A DNA stretch of 24,813 nucleotides from Chrysochromulina tobinii (GCA_001275005.1 JWZX01002762.1:1-24813), one strand, 5' to 3'; shown: positions 7,665 to 17,271, counted from the first letter of the stretch. The notes: generated by a model from the sequence alone, not told the origin. A program made the numbers and translations.

Positions 7665-10487
7665 ATGGCCTCCTCGAGCAAATCCAATCTCGACGCCGAG
7701 GTGCTCTCCTTCGTGCGCCGCGCGTCCCAGCTCCTCGAGCCCGTGGACGATGACGTCGACCGCCTACACGAGGTGTGCGGCACGCTCATCGAGCAAGTGC
7801 GCGGCCACGAGGTGGCCTGCGCGCGCCACGTCTTCGGCTGCTCGGTGATGCAGCGCGCCATCGGCGTTGGAAACGGCGCGCAACGTGCCGCCCTCGCTGC
7901 TCCGCTCCTCCGCTCCAAGCAGCCACTCGCGCTCCTCACTGACAAGTACGCGTCGCACGTGCTCGAGGCCGTGCTAGCGCAAGTGCTGCCGAGCCTGCAC
8001 ACGGGCGCGGCTGACGCGGCCGACGCAGCCGACGCGGCCGACGCGGCCGAAGAGGATGCGGGCCGAGCGCACTCGCTCGCCGCATCTCTCGTGGCTTTCA
8101 CCGACACGCTGCTCGCCGAGCGCGCAAGAGCGCTCCTGCAGGCGATGCGGGACCAGTATGGCACGCACGTGGTGCGCGGTCTCCTCCTGGTCCTCGGTGG
8201 CCGGCGCTTTGTGCCGCCTAGCAGCGAGTGGGACGGCCAGGGCGGCGGCGGAAAGGGCGGCGACGGCGGCAAGGGCGACGGCGGCAAGGGCGGTCGCGGC
8301 GGTAAGGGCGGCGGCAAGGGCGGCAAGGGTGGCGGCGGTAAGGGCGGCGGCAAGGGCGGCGGAGGCTGGGATGCGGACGGAGGTGCTGAGGAGCCACGCA
8401 CGAAGGTGCCAGCAAGCTTCACGCGCGCGCTCGAGCGCATCGCCACGACGCTCGTCGAACTCGATGATGCTACCCCCGAGGCCGAAGACTGGGACGAGAA
8501 GAGCGGTGACGGCGGAGGCGATGGCGGCGGAGGCAGTGGCGGCGTGCTGTACGGGATGAGCTGGCATGCCTCCGCCTCGCCGGTGTTGCAAGGGCTGCTG
8601 CGCGCGCTGCCGCCCGATGCGGAGCCATTGCACCGCCTGTGTGGCCGGCTGCTGCAGTGGCCTTCGGCCAGCGCGGCCGGAGCAGGCAAAGAAGGCCCAA
8701 GGCCTTCGGAGAGGGCGATCGCGCACGTGCACTCGATGGCCACGGACCGCGGCGGCTCGCACCTGCTCGAGGCGGTCCTCAGCTCCTGCCCGGGCTGGTG
8801 GTGGCCGCTGTACGCGCACGTCTTCCAAGGGGATCTTTGTCGTCTTGGCTCCCATCCGGTTGCCAATTTTGGAACGCAGGCTCTGCTCTGTGGCGCACCG
8901 AACGCTCCCGCGTTCGGCAAGCTGCTCAAGGAGCTCTTGCCCGCGCTACCGACCCTCCTCGAGAGCCGGCCGGGCGCCTCGCTGGTGCTCACGATGGCGC
9001 GCGAGGCACTCAAGCACAGCTCCGGTGGCAAGGAGCTTGTCAGAGGTCTGCGTGCAGCCGTCGCGCCGCCGCCGCCGGTCGCCACAGGCGCTGCCGCCGA
9101 CAGAGGCGCGGTGGCCGCGGCGGCCTCGGCGGCCGCGGCGGCCTCGGGCGCCTCCTTCCTCACCGCCCTTCTCGCCATCGGCGCGCCCCCGGGCGGCGGC
9201 GGCGGCGGCGGGTATGCGGGTGGCGAGGGCGTCGTCGTGGGCGCGGTGGGCACACGTCTCGTGCAGGCCCTTGCCGGGCTCTCGGCGGGTGCGGCCGACC
9301 CTCTGCTTGCGAGCGCGGCTGCACTGCCGCCCGCGCAGGTGGCGAGCCTCGCCGTGAATGCACAGGGCTCGCGCGCGCTCGAAGCCCTTCTCAGCAGCCC
9401 TTGCGGCGCGGCAGCACGGCTGATCCTTTCGAACTCGATCTGCGAGAGCGCGGCGCGGCTGGCACGCGATCGCTCGGGATCCCATGTGCTCGAGGCGGCG
9501 TTCAAAGGGTCAGCCGTTGACAAGCGCGGCAAAGTGCTCGAGGCGCTCGCCCTCATCGAAGGAGACCTGCGTTCGAGTGCCCACGGCGGCGCCCTGCTCC
9601 AGAAGCTCCGGTTCGATCACTGGCGTCATCATTACGACTCGTGGGAAAGGGGGGAGCAGCGCTCGCGTACCGCACGCACCGCCTTCTCGGACCTTCTCGC
9701 GTCCGAGCCCGCGCCCACGGCGGCGCCGAGGGCGAACAAGCCGCGTGAACTGCCGCCGCTCCCTGCGGGCAATAGCGCGCGAACGGCCGCGCGTGCGCCG
9801 CCCGCGACGGCGCTGCCCGCGACGGCGCGCGCGCGCGAGCCGCCCGACGATGACGACGACGACGACATGGGCGAGGCGCTGGTGCACGACATGGGAGAGC
9901 TCGACGCGATCTTTGACCACGTGCCCACGACGGCGGCGACGAAGAAGGCCAAGCGGACCACCACACCCGCCGTGCCCGCCGCGCCCGCCGCCGCCGCACC
10001 TGCCAAGCCCGCACCTGCCGCCGAGCCAGCTCGCTTGCGGCCCTCGACTGCGCCGCTCGCCGCCAAGCCACCGCCGCCCGCCGCGAACGCCGCGAACCCC
10101 GCGCCCGCCGCGCCCGCCGCGCCCGCCGCGCCCGGGAAGCCGGCGGCGGGCCAGGGCCTCTCGGGATTCGCCAAGAAACGGCGCAAGCTCGCTGGCGGCG
10201 GCGCGGGCGGCGCGGGTGGCGCGGGTCCTGTCGATGTGCTCACTAGCGAGGTCGCGGAGATGGCGCGCGCCCACGGCGGCGCGTGGGCGCTCGGCGGTGA
10301 GCACTCGGCCAAGAAGGCGAAGAGGCGGGACGCGGCGGCCGGCATGCAAGACCCGGCCAAGGCCGTTGCGGATCGTGCGGCTCGCCTCGCTGCCCTTCTG
10401 CAGCAGCAAGGTGGCGACGGCGCCGGCTCGGGCGAGGGCGTCGCTGTCGGCAAGGCTGCAAAGCGCAAGCGCTTCTCGATGGCGTAG
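7665..10487 (+). CDS. NOP9: NOP9-like Pumilio-repeat nucleolar protein
   Basis: Single exon, 940 residues; the ATG at 7665 is the first in frame. Pumilio-like helical repeats recur: YASHVLEAVL (about residue 93), YGTHVVRGLLL (163), GGSHLLEAVL (362), VANFGTQALL (398), AQGSRALEALL (565) and SGSHVLEAAF (602). These are followed by a FDHWRHHYDSWE segment typical of the end of the NOP9 repeat domain. A Gly/Lys-rich insert (about 191-235) and a Gly linker interrupt the repeats. The tail after about 670 is Ala/Pro-rich with basic KKAKR, KKRRK and KRKR clusters, as expected for nucleolar import. NOP9 binds pre-18S rRNA near the 3' end and delays Nob1 cleavage during 40S biogenesis (known for yeast). 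Assignment to NOP9 rather than PUF6 rests on the divergent repeats and C-terminal motif. Confidence 0.8.
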   Translation: MASSSKSNLDAEVLSFVRRASQLLEPVDDDVDRLHEVCGTLIEQVRGHEVACARHVFGCSVMQRAIGVGNGAQRAALAAPLLRSKQPLALLTDKYASHVLEAVLAQVLPSLHTGAADAADAADAADAAEEDAGRAHSLAASLVAFTDTLLAERARALLQAMRDQYGTHVVRGLLLVLGGRRFVPPSSEWDGQGGGGKGGDGGKGDGGKGGRGGKGGGKGGKGGGGKGGGKGGGGWDADGGAEEPRTKVPASFTRALERIATTLVELDDATPEAEDWDEKSGDGGGDGGGGSGGVLYGMSWHASASPVLQGLLRALPPDAEPLHRLCGRLLQWPSASAAGAGKEGPRPSERAIAHVHSMATDRGGSHLLEAVLSSCPGWWWPLYAHVFQGDLCRLGSHPVANFGTQALLCGAPNAPAFGKLLKELLPALPTLLESRPGASLVLTMAREALKHSSGGKELVRGLRAAVAPPPPVATGAAADRGAVAAAASAAAAASGASFLTALLAIGAPPGGGGGGGYAGGEGVVVGAVGTRLVQALAGLSAGAADPLLASAAALPPAQVASLAVNAQGSRALEALLSSPCGAAARLILSNSICESAARLARDRSGSHVLEAAFKGSAVDKRGKVLEALALIEGDLRSSAHGGALLQKLRFDHWRHHYDSWERGEQRSRTARTAFSDLLASEPAPTAAPRANKPRELPPLPAGNSARTAARAPPATALPATARAREPPDDDDDDDMGEALVHDMGELDAIFDHVPTTAATKKAKRTTTPAVPAAPAAAAPAKPAPAAEPARLRPSTAPLAAKPPPPAANAANPAPAAPAAPAAPGKPAAGQGLSGFAKKRRKLAGGGAGGAGGAGPVDVLTSEVAEMARAHGGAWALGGEHSAKKAKRRDAAAGMQDPAKAVADRAARLAALLQQQGGDGAGSGEGVAVGKAAKRKRFSMA
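8237..8370 (+). repeat. GGC-rich coding repeat (Gly/Lys linker)
   Basis: Degenerate GGCGGCAAGGGC units encode GGKGG repeats inside NOP9. It is a low-complexity insertion between Pumilio repeats and keeps the frame. Confidence 0.85.
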
Positions 10488-11130
10488 AGGGAAGAGGCAG
10501 GCCTGAGAACGACACTTCGGATCCATCTCGCATGCAGGCCAATTAGGCTGAGACGAGGCGAGCCGTTGCAGTTTGCAACTGGCATGGTCTTGCTGTTGCT
10601 GGAAATTTGGCAGTGGCCAGTGCATTGGATTCCCGCCACCGTGTATGATGCAGCGGCACGGATTCGCACGTCTCTCTGCAGTGCATCCCGCGCTCTCCCC
10701 GTTTCCGTGGTAGCACATACCGTCCCGAGCACACACCAACGACGTTTTTACACAGCGGTCAACATTGAATTAAACATTTGTATTAAACATTTGTACAGTC
10801 AAAATGTTCCTGAGACGGTCCGCGCGCTTCAATCCGCTCTCCGGCGTCATACGTGGTCTGCTCAGTTGCTCAGTGGCCACGTTGAGGCACAAATCATGAC
10901 GCACAAATCGAGTCATTCGTGTGTTCGTGGCGTGCCACCGACCACAGCCTGCCTCCTGGCTGTGCCGGGTGAGACAAATCGATCGGTTGGCTGGAGCTCG
11001 TGGCGAGGAGCGCTGGTGGAGCCTCCTGTGCGTCCTTGGGCGAAGATGTCTCCGATGTGTGAATGGATTGGAGTGAAGTGCCCCGTCGCATGCGAGAAGC
11101 CGAAGGAGGAGGATTCGGTTCCGTCAATCA
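10488..11130. other. Convergent spacer of the NOP9 and Tim-like genes
   Basis: No supported gene. Both 3' UTRs and polyadenylation sites should lie here. A 13-bp tandem pair (ATTAAACATTTGT at 10769 and 10782) marks the AT-rich centre. Confidence 0.6.
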
Positions 11131-11511
11131 TCACAAAGGCTTACCCTGGAAGATCGCTAGAGTTGCTCCCATACCACCGTACACCATGGCTGCTCCAAGG
11201 GACAATGGTACTCGTCGCATAAGGAATGTGGACTCGAGGTTGAAAGGGATGCCAGCGATCCCTCGCTCGAACGCCACGTACCCGAGCGTGCCCCCGGCGA
11301 TCAAGTTATGAGCCCACGACCGTCGACCTGTGAGTGCTTCCATTGGACATTGAAGCGCGCTGTAGGCATACAGGAATCCAACGTTTACAGCGGCCAGCTG
11401 TGGGGTGAGTGGTGCGCCTTGCACCACATTCAGCACCGTGAAGACACCGCCCATTGTTGCGGCTGGGATGATGTTACCGATGAGGCAGCCCGGCAAAGAC
11501 TCACTTCGCAT
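11131..11511 (-). CDS. Tim17/Tim22/Tim23-family-like 4-TM protein
   Basis: 126 residues from the in-frame ATG at 11511; a stop lies just upstream in frame, so any longer form needs an upstream exon. Four Gly-rich hydrophobic segments are visible (about 8-28, 40-60, 70-86, 104-121). Residues around 66-80 (GRRSWAHNLIAGGTLG) resemble the family signature R-x3-D/H-x-N...AGG-x2-G found in Tim17/22/23, OEP16 and complex I NDUFA11-type proteins. These act in inner-membrane protein import or complex I; which applies here cannot be told. The reading frame upstream (11623-11512) encodes a plausible LIVASIASFISEAAATRTL peptide ending at a GTGAGT, but I found no acceptor with matching phase. Confidence 0.55.
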   Translation of the reverse strand: MRSESLPGCLIGNIIPAATMGGVFTVLNVVQGAPLTPQLAAVNVGFLYAYSALQCPMEALTGRRSWAHNLIAGGTLGYVAFERGIAGIPFNLESTFLMRRVPLSLGAAMVYGGMGATLAIFQGKPL

Positions 11512-11764
11512 GCTGGTCAACGGCACCGTCGATGAGTGTTCTCGTCGCAGCAGCCTCCGAGATGAAAGAGGCGATGGAAGCCACAATCAAGTCTCCACGA
11601 AAACACGAGAGTCTCACCTTCATGTGAATTCACACCAACACGTGAAAAAAGCAATACAGGTCTCGAAATGAGACACCTGCCGGCGGAGAGCTGAGAAACA
11701 GCCAAAAAGGAGAAAGTGCGGCGTGTCGACGGCGTGTCCCTGAATTCACACTCACACTCACAAA
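11512..11764. promoter_or_regulatory. Divergent spacer of the Tim-like and sirtuin genes
   Basis: About 250 bp between two divergent starts. It may hold a first exon of the Tim-like gene (11512-11623). CACTCACACTCACAAA sits directly before the sirtuin ATG. No TATA box was seen. Confidence 0.45.
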
Positions 11765-13160
11765 ATGTATGCTCCCGCCGAGGAGCCAACCTCCGAGCTG
11801 CTCCGGCTCGCACGGCTCATCCGCGCGGGCAAGCGCGTCCTCTTTGTGAGCGGCTCGGGATTGTCCGCGCCGAGTGGGGTGCCCACGTTTCGAGGCGCAG
11901 ACGGCAGCGTGTGGGCCAATTATGTGCTCGAATGGGGCACGCGCGAGCGCTTTGAGGAGAACCCGCTGGAGTGGTGGAACAACTTCTGGCTGCCGGCGCA
12001 CGTGGTGGCCGATGGCAGCTTGGAGATCCGGCAGTACGATCCGAACGAGGCGCACGAGGCGCTGGCCACGCTGGCGCTCGAGAATCCGTCCGTGTGCGTC
12101 ATCACTCAGAACATCGACGGGCTGCACCAGCGGAGCGGCGTGCTGCCCCGCGATCGTCTCATCGAGGTGCACGGCTCGCACGCCTACCTCAAGTGCATCA
12201 CCAACGGGTGCCGGTTTGCCTTCGCCGAGGTGATGGCAGCGAAGCCGCTCGCACTGCGACGGCGCGCGTCCGACGGCCGGTGCGAGCTCGACGGCGAGGT
12301 GCCGCGGTGCGAGGCGTGTGGGAGGCCGTGCCTGCCGTGCTCGCTCCTCTTCGACGAGCTGTACGAGTCGCATGCATTCTTCGAGTGGCGCAAGGTGATA
12401 AGTACTTAGTGACGACTTAATGACGACTCTGAGTGCGACCGACTCGGAGTGCGAATCTATTGCGATTCCTATTGCCACCTGACCAGCCTTAGCTGAGTGT
12501 CTCTGAGTGCCTTTGATGACCTCTCGGCGCCAGGCTACGCGTTCGATGCGCGCCGCTGATTGCATCTGGGTGCATACGCTTGCATCTGAGTGCCTCTGAT
12601 GACCTCTCAGCGCCAGGCTACGCGCTCGATGCGCGCTGCCCGGGCGGTCGTCTTCGTGGGCACTGCATGCTGATTGCGTCCCTCCTTGTATGCAGGCCAC
12701 GCGCTGGATGCGCGCCGCTCAGGCGGTCGTCTTCGTGGGCACATCCTTCGCCGTGCATGTGACCCGACGAGGCGCTCGATACGGCGCACCGAGTGCTGCT
12801 GATTGCTGCTGACTGCCTCTGAGCGCCTCTGAATGCCTCCCTCATCAGGTGACCGACGAGACGCTCGAGACGGCGCGTTCACGCCGCGTACCCCTCTTCG
12901 ATCTAAACACGCAGCCGGCCGAGCTGCCGATCGAGCGCTCGGGCTTGCCTCTTTTGGACGTGGCGCGGATCGTCGCGGGCTGTGAGCGCACGCTCCCTCG
13001 GCTGCTCGAGGCGACGCGTTGCCGGTCGGCCGAGGACGAGCGCGCCGTGTTGGCGGCGGGACTCGGCACGGAGTGGCATGAGCGCCGTGACGGTCACCGG
13101 ACATTACCGTCGCCGGCGCAGACAAAGCCGGCCGGCGGTAAGAAGCGGAGGCGGCAGTAA
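11765..13160 (+). CDS. Sirtuin (NAD+-dependent protein deacylase), 3 exons
   Basis: Exons 11765-12394, 12696-12758 and 12849-13160 give 334 residues. Sir2 motifs: VSGSGLSAPSGVPTFRG (residues 28-44, NAD loop), TQNIDGLHQRSG (about 114-125), catalytic His in EVHGS (about 136), zinc Cys pairs CITNGC and CEACGRPC, and VVFVGTSFAVHVT across exon 2, then PLFDLNTQ in exon 3. The reaction is NAD+-dependent lysine deacylation, releasing nicotinamide. GSG replaces the common GAG. PTFRG is closer to the SIRT5/class III or CobB type than to PDFR, but the SIRT5 Tyr-x2-Arg acyl-pocket pair is not evident in the NPLEWWNNFWLP region. The Lys/Arg-rich end (GGKKRRRQ) could serve as a nuclear signal. Both introns carry duplicated exon starts. 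Confidence 0.9.
12395..12695 (+). other. Sirtuin intron 1, 301 bp, staircase of three exon-start copies
   Basis: Donor CGCAAG|GTGATA. Inside are two pseudo exon starts, each after an acceptor: CGCCAG|GCTACGCGTTCGATGCG (exon-like from 12534) and CGCCAG|GCTACGCGCTCGATGCG (from 12616, extending to TTCGTGGGCAC). The real exon start GCCACGCGCTGGATGCG follows TATGCAG at 12695. The copies are separated by TGATTGCATCTGAGTG-type repeats. Only the last copy continues in frame into the GTSFAVHV motif. Confidence 0.85.
12759..12848 (+). other. Sirtuin intron 2, type A, 90 bp
   Basis: Donor-side GTGACCCGACGAGGCGCTCG is near-repeated after the acceptor as GTGACCGACGAGACGCTCG. The donor-side copy has an extra C and a changed base, so it no longer codes correctly. 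It ends CCTCCCTCATCAG. Confidence 0.85.
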
Positions 13161-13548
13161 TTTAAAAGAGGGCCTCGTCGCGCTGCTCGTGCGTGGCTCC
13201 GTGTAGCTGCTTAGGCCTATGGCGCAGGCTCGAGGCTGCTAAAAGCGCTCTCGAAAAACACGTCGACCACGCTCGGCCCCAAAAATACTAAATATGAAGA
13301 CTCAGATTGAGACTCTTTCAGCTCTGAGTCAAATCTGTATGGACTTCACGGGACCCGACCAGTGGACCACCACATGTCAGGTGAGAGGTGTTCTCGTCCG
13401 CACCGGCACTTCTCCGGACTCAAATAGCTCTAGCCCTCAGCAATTGCATGCCAACATGCGCCTGTGGCTGCGGATCTGAAGTCCAACATAAGATAAAGGT
13501 CGGTGCAGATATCCGCCAAAACGCCGACGAAATGCAAAGGGTCTCCTT
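13161..13548. other. Convergent spacer, no gene seen
   Basis: Lies between the sirtuin stop and the stop of the minus-strand gene ending at 13549. It should hold both 3' UTRs. I see nothing else in it. Confidence 0.55.
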
Positions 13549-14060
13549 TCAAGCCATCGACGGGAAGGGCGACACAATAGCGCTTGCCTCCTCCTTGCAT
13601 GTGATCTTCTTGCCGTTGGAAATCTTATCCACGCACGGCTTAGTAACCTGCTGCGACTTCGCAATTCCCTCGACAAAGTCCGGAAAGATGGCACCGCCGA
13701 CAAGAGCAAGACCCACCACGCCGCTGCGATATGGTGAGATTCGAGGTCGTGCGGGCGCTGAGCATTTATTCGTGGCGCAGCGTTTGCGTTGCACGTGCCC
13801 AGTTTCGCGTACAATGCCACAGCGCTACCGGCCTTGAGAACCTTGGCATTCGGATCAGGCGCGTCGGTGCTGAACCTGCCACCGCCGAGAACTGGCGAGA
13901 TCCCCTTTGTGAACGGGGGCTCCTCCTCCTCCATCACTAATCGGCTCATGCGCTTGGCCGCCTGAGGGTGCCCCAGATTCTTCAGCGGCACAAGCGAATA
14001 GCCATCGGCCGGGATGACAGCGATGGCGAGGAGTGCGATTGCGAGGAAATGGAGCTTCAT
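13549..14060 (-). CDS. Small membrane protein with signal-peptide/plastid-type leader
   Basis: Exon 1 14060-13795 and exon 2 13723-13549 give 146 residues. The start MKLHFLAIALLAIAVIPADG is a classic signal peptide, followed by a basic, Ser-poor stretch (LKNLGHPQAAKRMSRLV) and acidic MEEEEPPF. In secondary-plastid algae this layout suggests ER entry followed by plastid transit. A single hydrophobic segment spans the exon junction (about 78-102, ALYAKLGT|GVVGLALVGGAIF). The C-terminus has two Cys (KPCVDK, ITCKEE). The function is not recognised; a small thylakoid or envelope protein is one possibility. Confidence 0.7.
13724..13794 (-). other. Ordinary 71-bp GT-AG intron
   Basis: GGGCAC|GTGCAA and TATCGCAG|CGGCGT join to ACC GGC in frame. 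It has no flanking direct repeat and no minisatellite, so it serves as an internal contrast to the repeat-type introns. Confidence 0.8.
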
Positions 14061-14236
14061 TAGTCGACGTCCGGCGGGAGATTGTTTACACCATCTTCAT
14101 TTCGTGAAAAGCTCTTGATCGACGGGCAATCGCGGTCGCCTGATCGAATGCTTCATCAGATCGCCAAATTCGCGGGAGGTTCAAATCGAGGGGCGTCACT
14201 CCTTGCGCCGCTGCTGTGCGTGGCTGTCCTTGCGCC
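14061..14236. promoter_or_regulatory. Short divergent promoter region
   Basis: Only 176 bp separate the starts of two divergent genes, so promoter and 5' UTR elements must be shared or overlapping. No defined motif is recognised. Confidence 0.5.
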
Positions 14237-16561
14237 ATGCCGCTCGATCCGCTCGCCGTGATGCTCAGCGGCTCGGAGAAGGAGAATGCGGGTGACGACC
14301 TGGCCAGCGGGCTCATGTCCATGTTCAAGAAGCAGCAAACATCACGACGCCGGCGCAGCGCGGTCGGGATTGGCGGGCTGAGCCTGCCTGCGGACCTGCT
14401 GGTGGCAGCACCAAGTCCGTCGAGCGAGGCCGAAATCCCTCCGAAGCGCGCGGCGCTACCACTTTCTGGCCAGCCTGATAAGCCGGCAGCAGGGTCACCT
14501 GTGCGGGAGCAGAAGGAGGACGACGAATCGCCGCCGCCACCCCCGCCCCCGCCCGCCGCGAGCGAGGTCAAGACGCGGCCACAGCGCCGGCGCAGCTGGG
14601 TTCCAGCGCAGTCGTCCATCAGTCCGGCGCCTCCTTCTCCTTCACCGCGAGTATTCACGCCGTCGCCCGCCGTCGCGGCGCCCGCCCCCGCGGCCGTCAC
14701 GCCGTCACCTGTTGTGTCCAGCGTCAGACCATCGCGAGCTGCGGCAGCGCCGCCCAGCTGCCCGAAGTCGGCTTGGGCGGCCATCCCCATGGAGCAGTAC
14801 GAGGACGACTTCGAGGCAGAGAGCCCCGTGGCCGCGGCCGCCGTCTCGCCGCCCGCCTCTCTGATCGAAAGCACCTCGCCGACCTCGGCGGCGCTCACCG
14901 CCGGCTTCTCGAGCCTGCAGCTTCTCGAGCCAGCCGCCCCGCCCGTTGAGGCATGGGCCACATCATCGGCCACAGCATCGGCCGCAGCGTCGGTCACAGC
15001 ATCGGCCGCGCCGCCGCCGCCGCCGCGCGTGAGCGCTGTCGTGAGCGCTGCCTGCCTGCTGCGGCGGGCGGTGCACGTGGTGGATGCGCAAGCACCTCGT
15101 GGTGGCGAGTGGAAGGCCCTCGAGCGCGCGTTGCTCGAGTTGTGTGGACTGCTCGCGTCCTGGGACGCGGAGGCGGCCGCGGCCGTGCCCGCACCGCCGG
15201 TCGGCCAGCGTGCGCGCCTCGTGAGCTTCTGCACTGCCGATGGCTCTCACCTTGAGCCGCCACTGTGGGGACGCGATCCTCCTCTGCCTAACGAAGCCGG
15301 CTCGCGCACCGCCGCTGGACGCTCCCGGCTGTCGCCGGGCGCCGTCCTGGGCGCGCCGCCGCCCTCGTGCCCGCGCGTCGCGGAGTGCCTGCGGCTCGCC
15401 GCTGCCCTCTCCCCACAGCGCGCATGGCTCGAGTTGGTGCGCGCGCCGCCGCCATCGACGACGACGACGACGACGACAAGCGCCAAGGGGTCGCTGTCTT
15501 CGGCTCGTCGCGCGTCGTCGGCGGCGACGACGGCAGCCTCGAGAGCCCAAGCGTCGCCGCGCCGAGGGCTGTCGGCGCGCACTGCCGGCGGCTTTGGCAG
15601 CAGCCGCGTCGTGCCGGCGCCGATCCAGCTGCAACAGCCGTCGCCTGCGCTGATGGTCACTTCGTACGCCGCGAACACCGCGCCGGCGACCATGTCCTCC
15701 AAAGCCCATCAAGATCACATCTCCGCGGAGGCGCGCGCGCTCTTGGAGGTGGTGCGCGACGCGCTCGGGACGGCGCGCGACGAGGCCGTGGCGAGCCTCG
15801 AGTCGTCCGCGTTCATCGCGTCGACGGCCTTGTCAGCGGCGGGCGATGGCAGCGCGTCGGCGGCGGCCGACCGTCGTCTGTCTCGGCAGCTCGCGCGCGT
15901 GCGCTCGTGCCACCAGCAGCTCGACCACGAGCTCAGCCAGTTCGCCACCTCCGGCCGGCCCATTCTTCACAGCACACTGAGCGATCTCCTCTGCTCGTGC
16001 GTGCGGCTGCAACTCCGTCGAATCTTCGAGCATGACCGCGAACGCGCCGCGGCGCTCCTTACCGGTCTCCCTCGTGGGCGCGCCGTCGGCTTCCTCGCCA
16101 AGGCCGACTCGGCCGCCAAGGTGCTCTCGTGCGCGCTGTACGAATCCCACAGCCTCAACCACCTCTTGGACCACCCAACGCTCGTCGCGCTGCTGCATGC
16201 AAGCGAGCGGGACGCACGGGACGCGCTGCGCCAGCTGCCGAGCGAGACGGTCGATGAGCTACTCACGCTGCACGAGGCCCACGCGGCGCTTCGTCACCTG
16301 CTCTGCGCCTCTAGCGCCGCGCCTCGTGCCTCCGACGCCGGCTGGCTCGAACTGCGTCGGCTGCTCGCCCTGGTCGACACACACGGCTGCACCGACGAGG
16401 CGCACTACCTGCCGCTATCTCAGCTCGAGCAGCTCAAGGGATGGCTCTTCGCGCAGCAGAATCGCGTGCCGGCTCTCGTGCGACTCCTCGATTGGTCCTC
16501 GCCGCAGGCCGCCGTGCATCTGCGCACGCGCGGCGCGCACGCCGAGCGCGCCGAGTCATAG
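14237..16561 (+). CDS. Unknown 774-residue protein with KEN motif and helical C-terminus
   Basis: Single exon; the ATG at 14237 is the first in frame. The N-terminal part has SEKENAG (KEN at 15-17, a possible APC/C degron), then a long Pro/Ala/Ser-rich disordered region with a PPPPPPPP run (about 95-102) and an acidic MEQYEDDFEAES patch near 185. A helical segment lies near 270-315, followed by a Thr run encoded by ACG repeats (15459-15478). From about residue 495 to the end it is predicted alpha-helical (LLEVVRDALG, RRLSRQLARVRSCHQQLDHELSQF, LSQLEQLKGWLF) without strong heptads. I recognise no family. The KEN and YEDDFE motifs are short and may be chance. Cell-cycle or ciliary roles would be guesses. 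Confidence 0.7.
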   Translation: MPLDPLAVMLSGSEKENAGDDLASGLMSMFKKQQTSRRRRSAVGIGGLSLPADLLVAAPSPSSEAEIPPKRAALPLSGQPDKPAAGSPVREQKEDDESPPPPPPPPAASEVKTRPQRRRSWVPAQSSISPAPPSPSPRVFTPSPAVAAPAPAAVTPSPVVSSVRPSRAAAAPPSCPKSAWAAIPMEQYEDDFEAESPVAAAAVSPPASLIESTSPTSAALTAGFSSLQLLEPAAPPVEAWATSSATASAAASVTASAAPPPPPRVSAVVSAACLLRRAVHVVDAQAPRGGEWKALERALLELCGLLASWDAEAAAAVPAPPVGQRARLVSFCTADGSHLEPPLWGRDPPLPNEAGSRTAAGRSRLSPGAVLGAPPPSCPRVAECLRLAAALSPQRAWLELVRAPPPSTTTTTTTSAKGSLSSARRASSAATTAASRAQASPRRGLSARTAGGFGSSRVVPAPIQLQQPSPALMVTSYAANTAPATMSSKAHQDHISAEARALLEVVRDALGTARDEAVASLESSAFIASTALSAAGDGSASAAADRRLSRQLARVRSCHQQLDHELSQFATSGRPILHSTLSDLLCSCVRLQLRRIFEHDRERAAALLTGLPRGRAVGFLAKADSAAKVLSCALYESHSLNHLLDHPTLVALLHASERDARDALRQLPSETVDELLTLHEAHAALRHLLCASSAAPRASDAGWLELRRLLALVDTHGCTDEAHYLPLSQLEQLKGWLFAQQNRVPALVRLLDWSSPQAAVHLRTRGAHAERAES
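15459..15478 (+). repeat. ACG trinucleotide run (poly-Thr)
   Basis: A short uninterrupted ACG/GAC microsatellite encoding consecutive Thr in the unknown KEN-motif protein. Confidence 0.85.
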
Positions 16562-17271
16562 AGGCGGAGTCATAGCGGCGCGCCGAGCCACCAACTTCGA
16601 ACTTGACAAAGTGAAGGTAGGCAATGACGTCGCGGGGATGGCCTCCGCGAGCCAGCCGGGCGAGTTGGCGCTGAGCTCGTAACTGCTCAGGATGGCGACC
16701 GTGACCGAGGCCGACGGTCCATGAGCACGAACGCGCATGTGCGAGCCCCGCCCGAGCGCCTAGTAAGTAAACAACGAAGGGTCGGTGCCCCGACGGAGGC
16801 AACGTCCGTCGAGAGTCTCGTCGCTCTCGTGCACGGTCGCGGGTGGTGTGTTTATTGTGTCCGGTCACGGCAGGGTGACCAAGTGGTCATGCAAAGTGGA
16901 CATGTGAAATCCTATTTGATCCCGACTTCGTCGCCGCGCGCCATGGCTACGTAACGTGACGCGCCCTGGTCGGGGTCGCCCTCGGCGATCCGGCGGAGCG
17001 CGGGGACACGTCGGAGCCGCGGAGCGCGGGAGCTGGCGGAGGCCGGAGCGACTTCGATCCGCGCCTCGTTGAGCATGTTGAGCTCAACCAGCACCTGTTT
17101 AGTGCTGCACGCATGGGTCGCTGCGCGCTGCCTTGAGCATGCAATGGTGCACTAGTGATCGCCCCCATCAAAAGATCATGTATCAACCCGACCGTCCCAT
17201 CCCTCAAGGGTAGCTCAACCCCAACCCCAACGCCGCACGCTTGCAGGCGGAGGGTGCACAACCCAGGGCCC
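16562..17271. other. Convergent spacer, no supported gene
   Basis: About 710 bp between two converging stops. Short open frames exist (for example 16721-16954 +), but none shows a recognisable domain or neighbour-like codon use. 3' UTRs are expected here. Confidence 0.5.

Noticed and set aside
7613-9556. Long minus-strand open frame (647 codons) opposite NOP9
   Set aside because: It is Ala/Ser/Pro-rich low complexity and exists because GC-rich codons leave few stops on the other strand; the plus strand has Pumilio motifs.
16721-16954. Possible small protein of 77 residues
   Set aside because: No domain, no neighbour-like codon bias, and it lies in a convergent 3' spacer.
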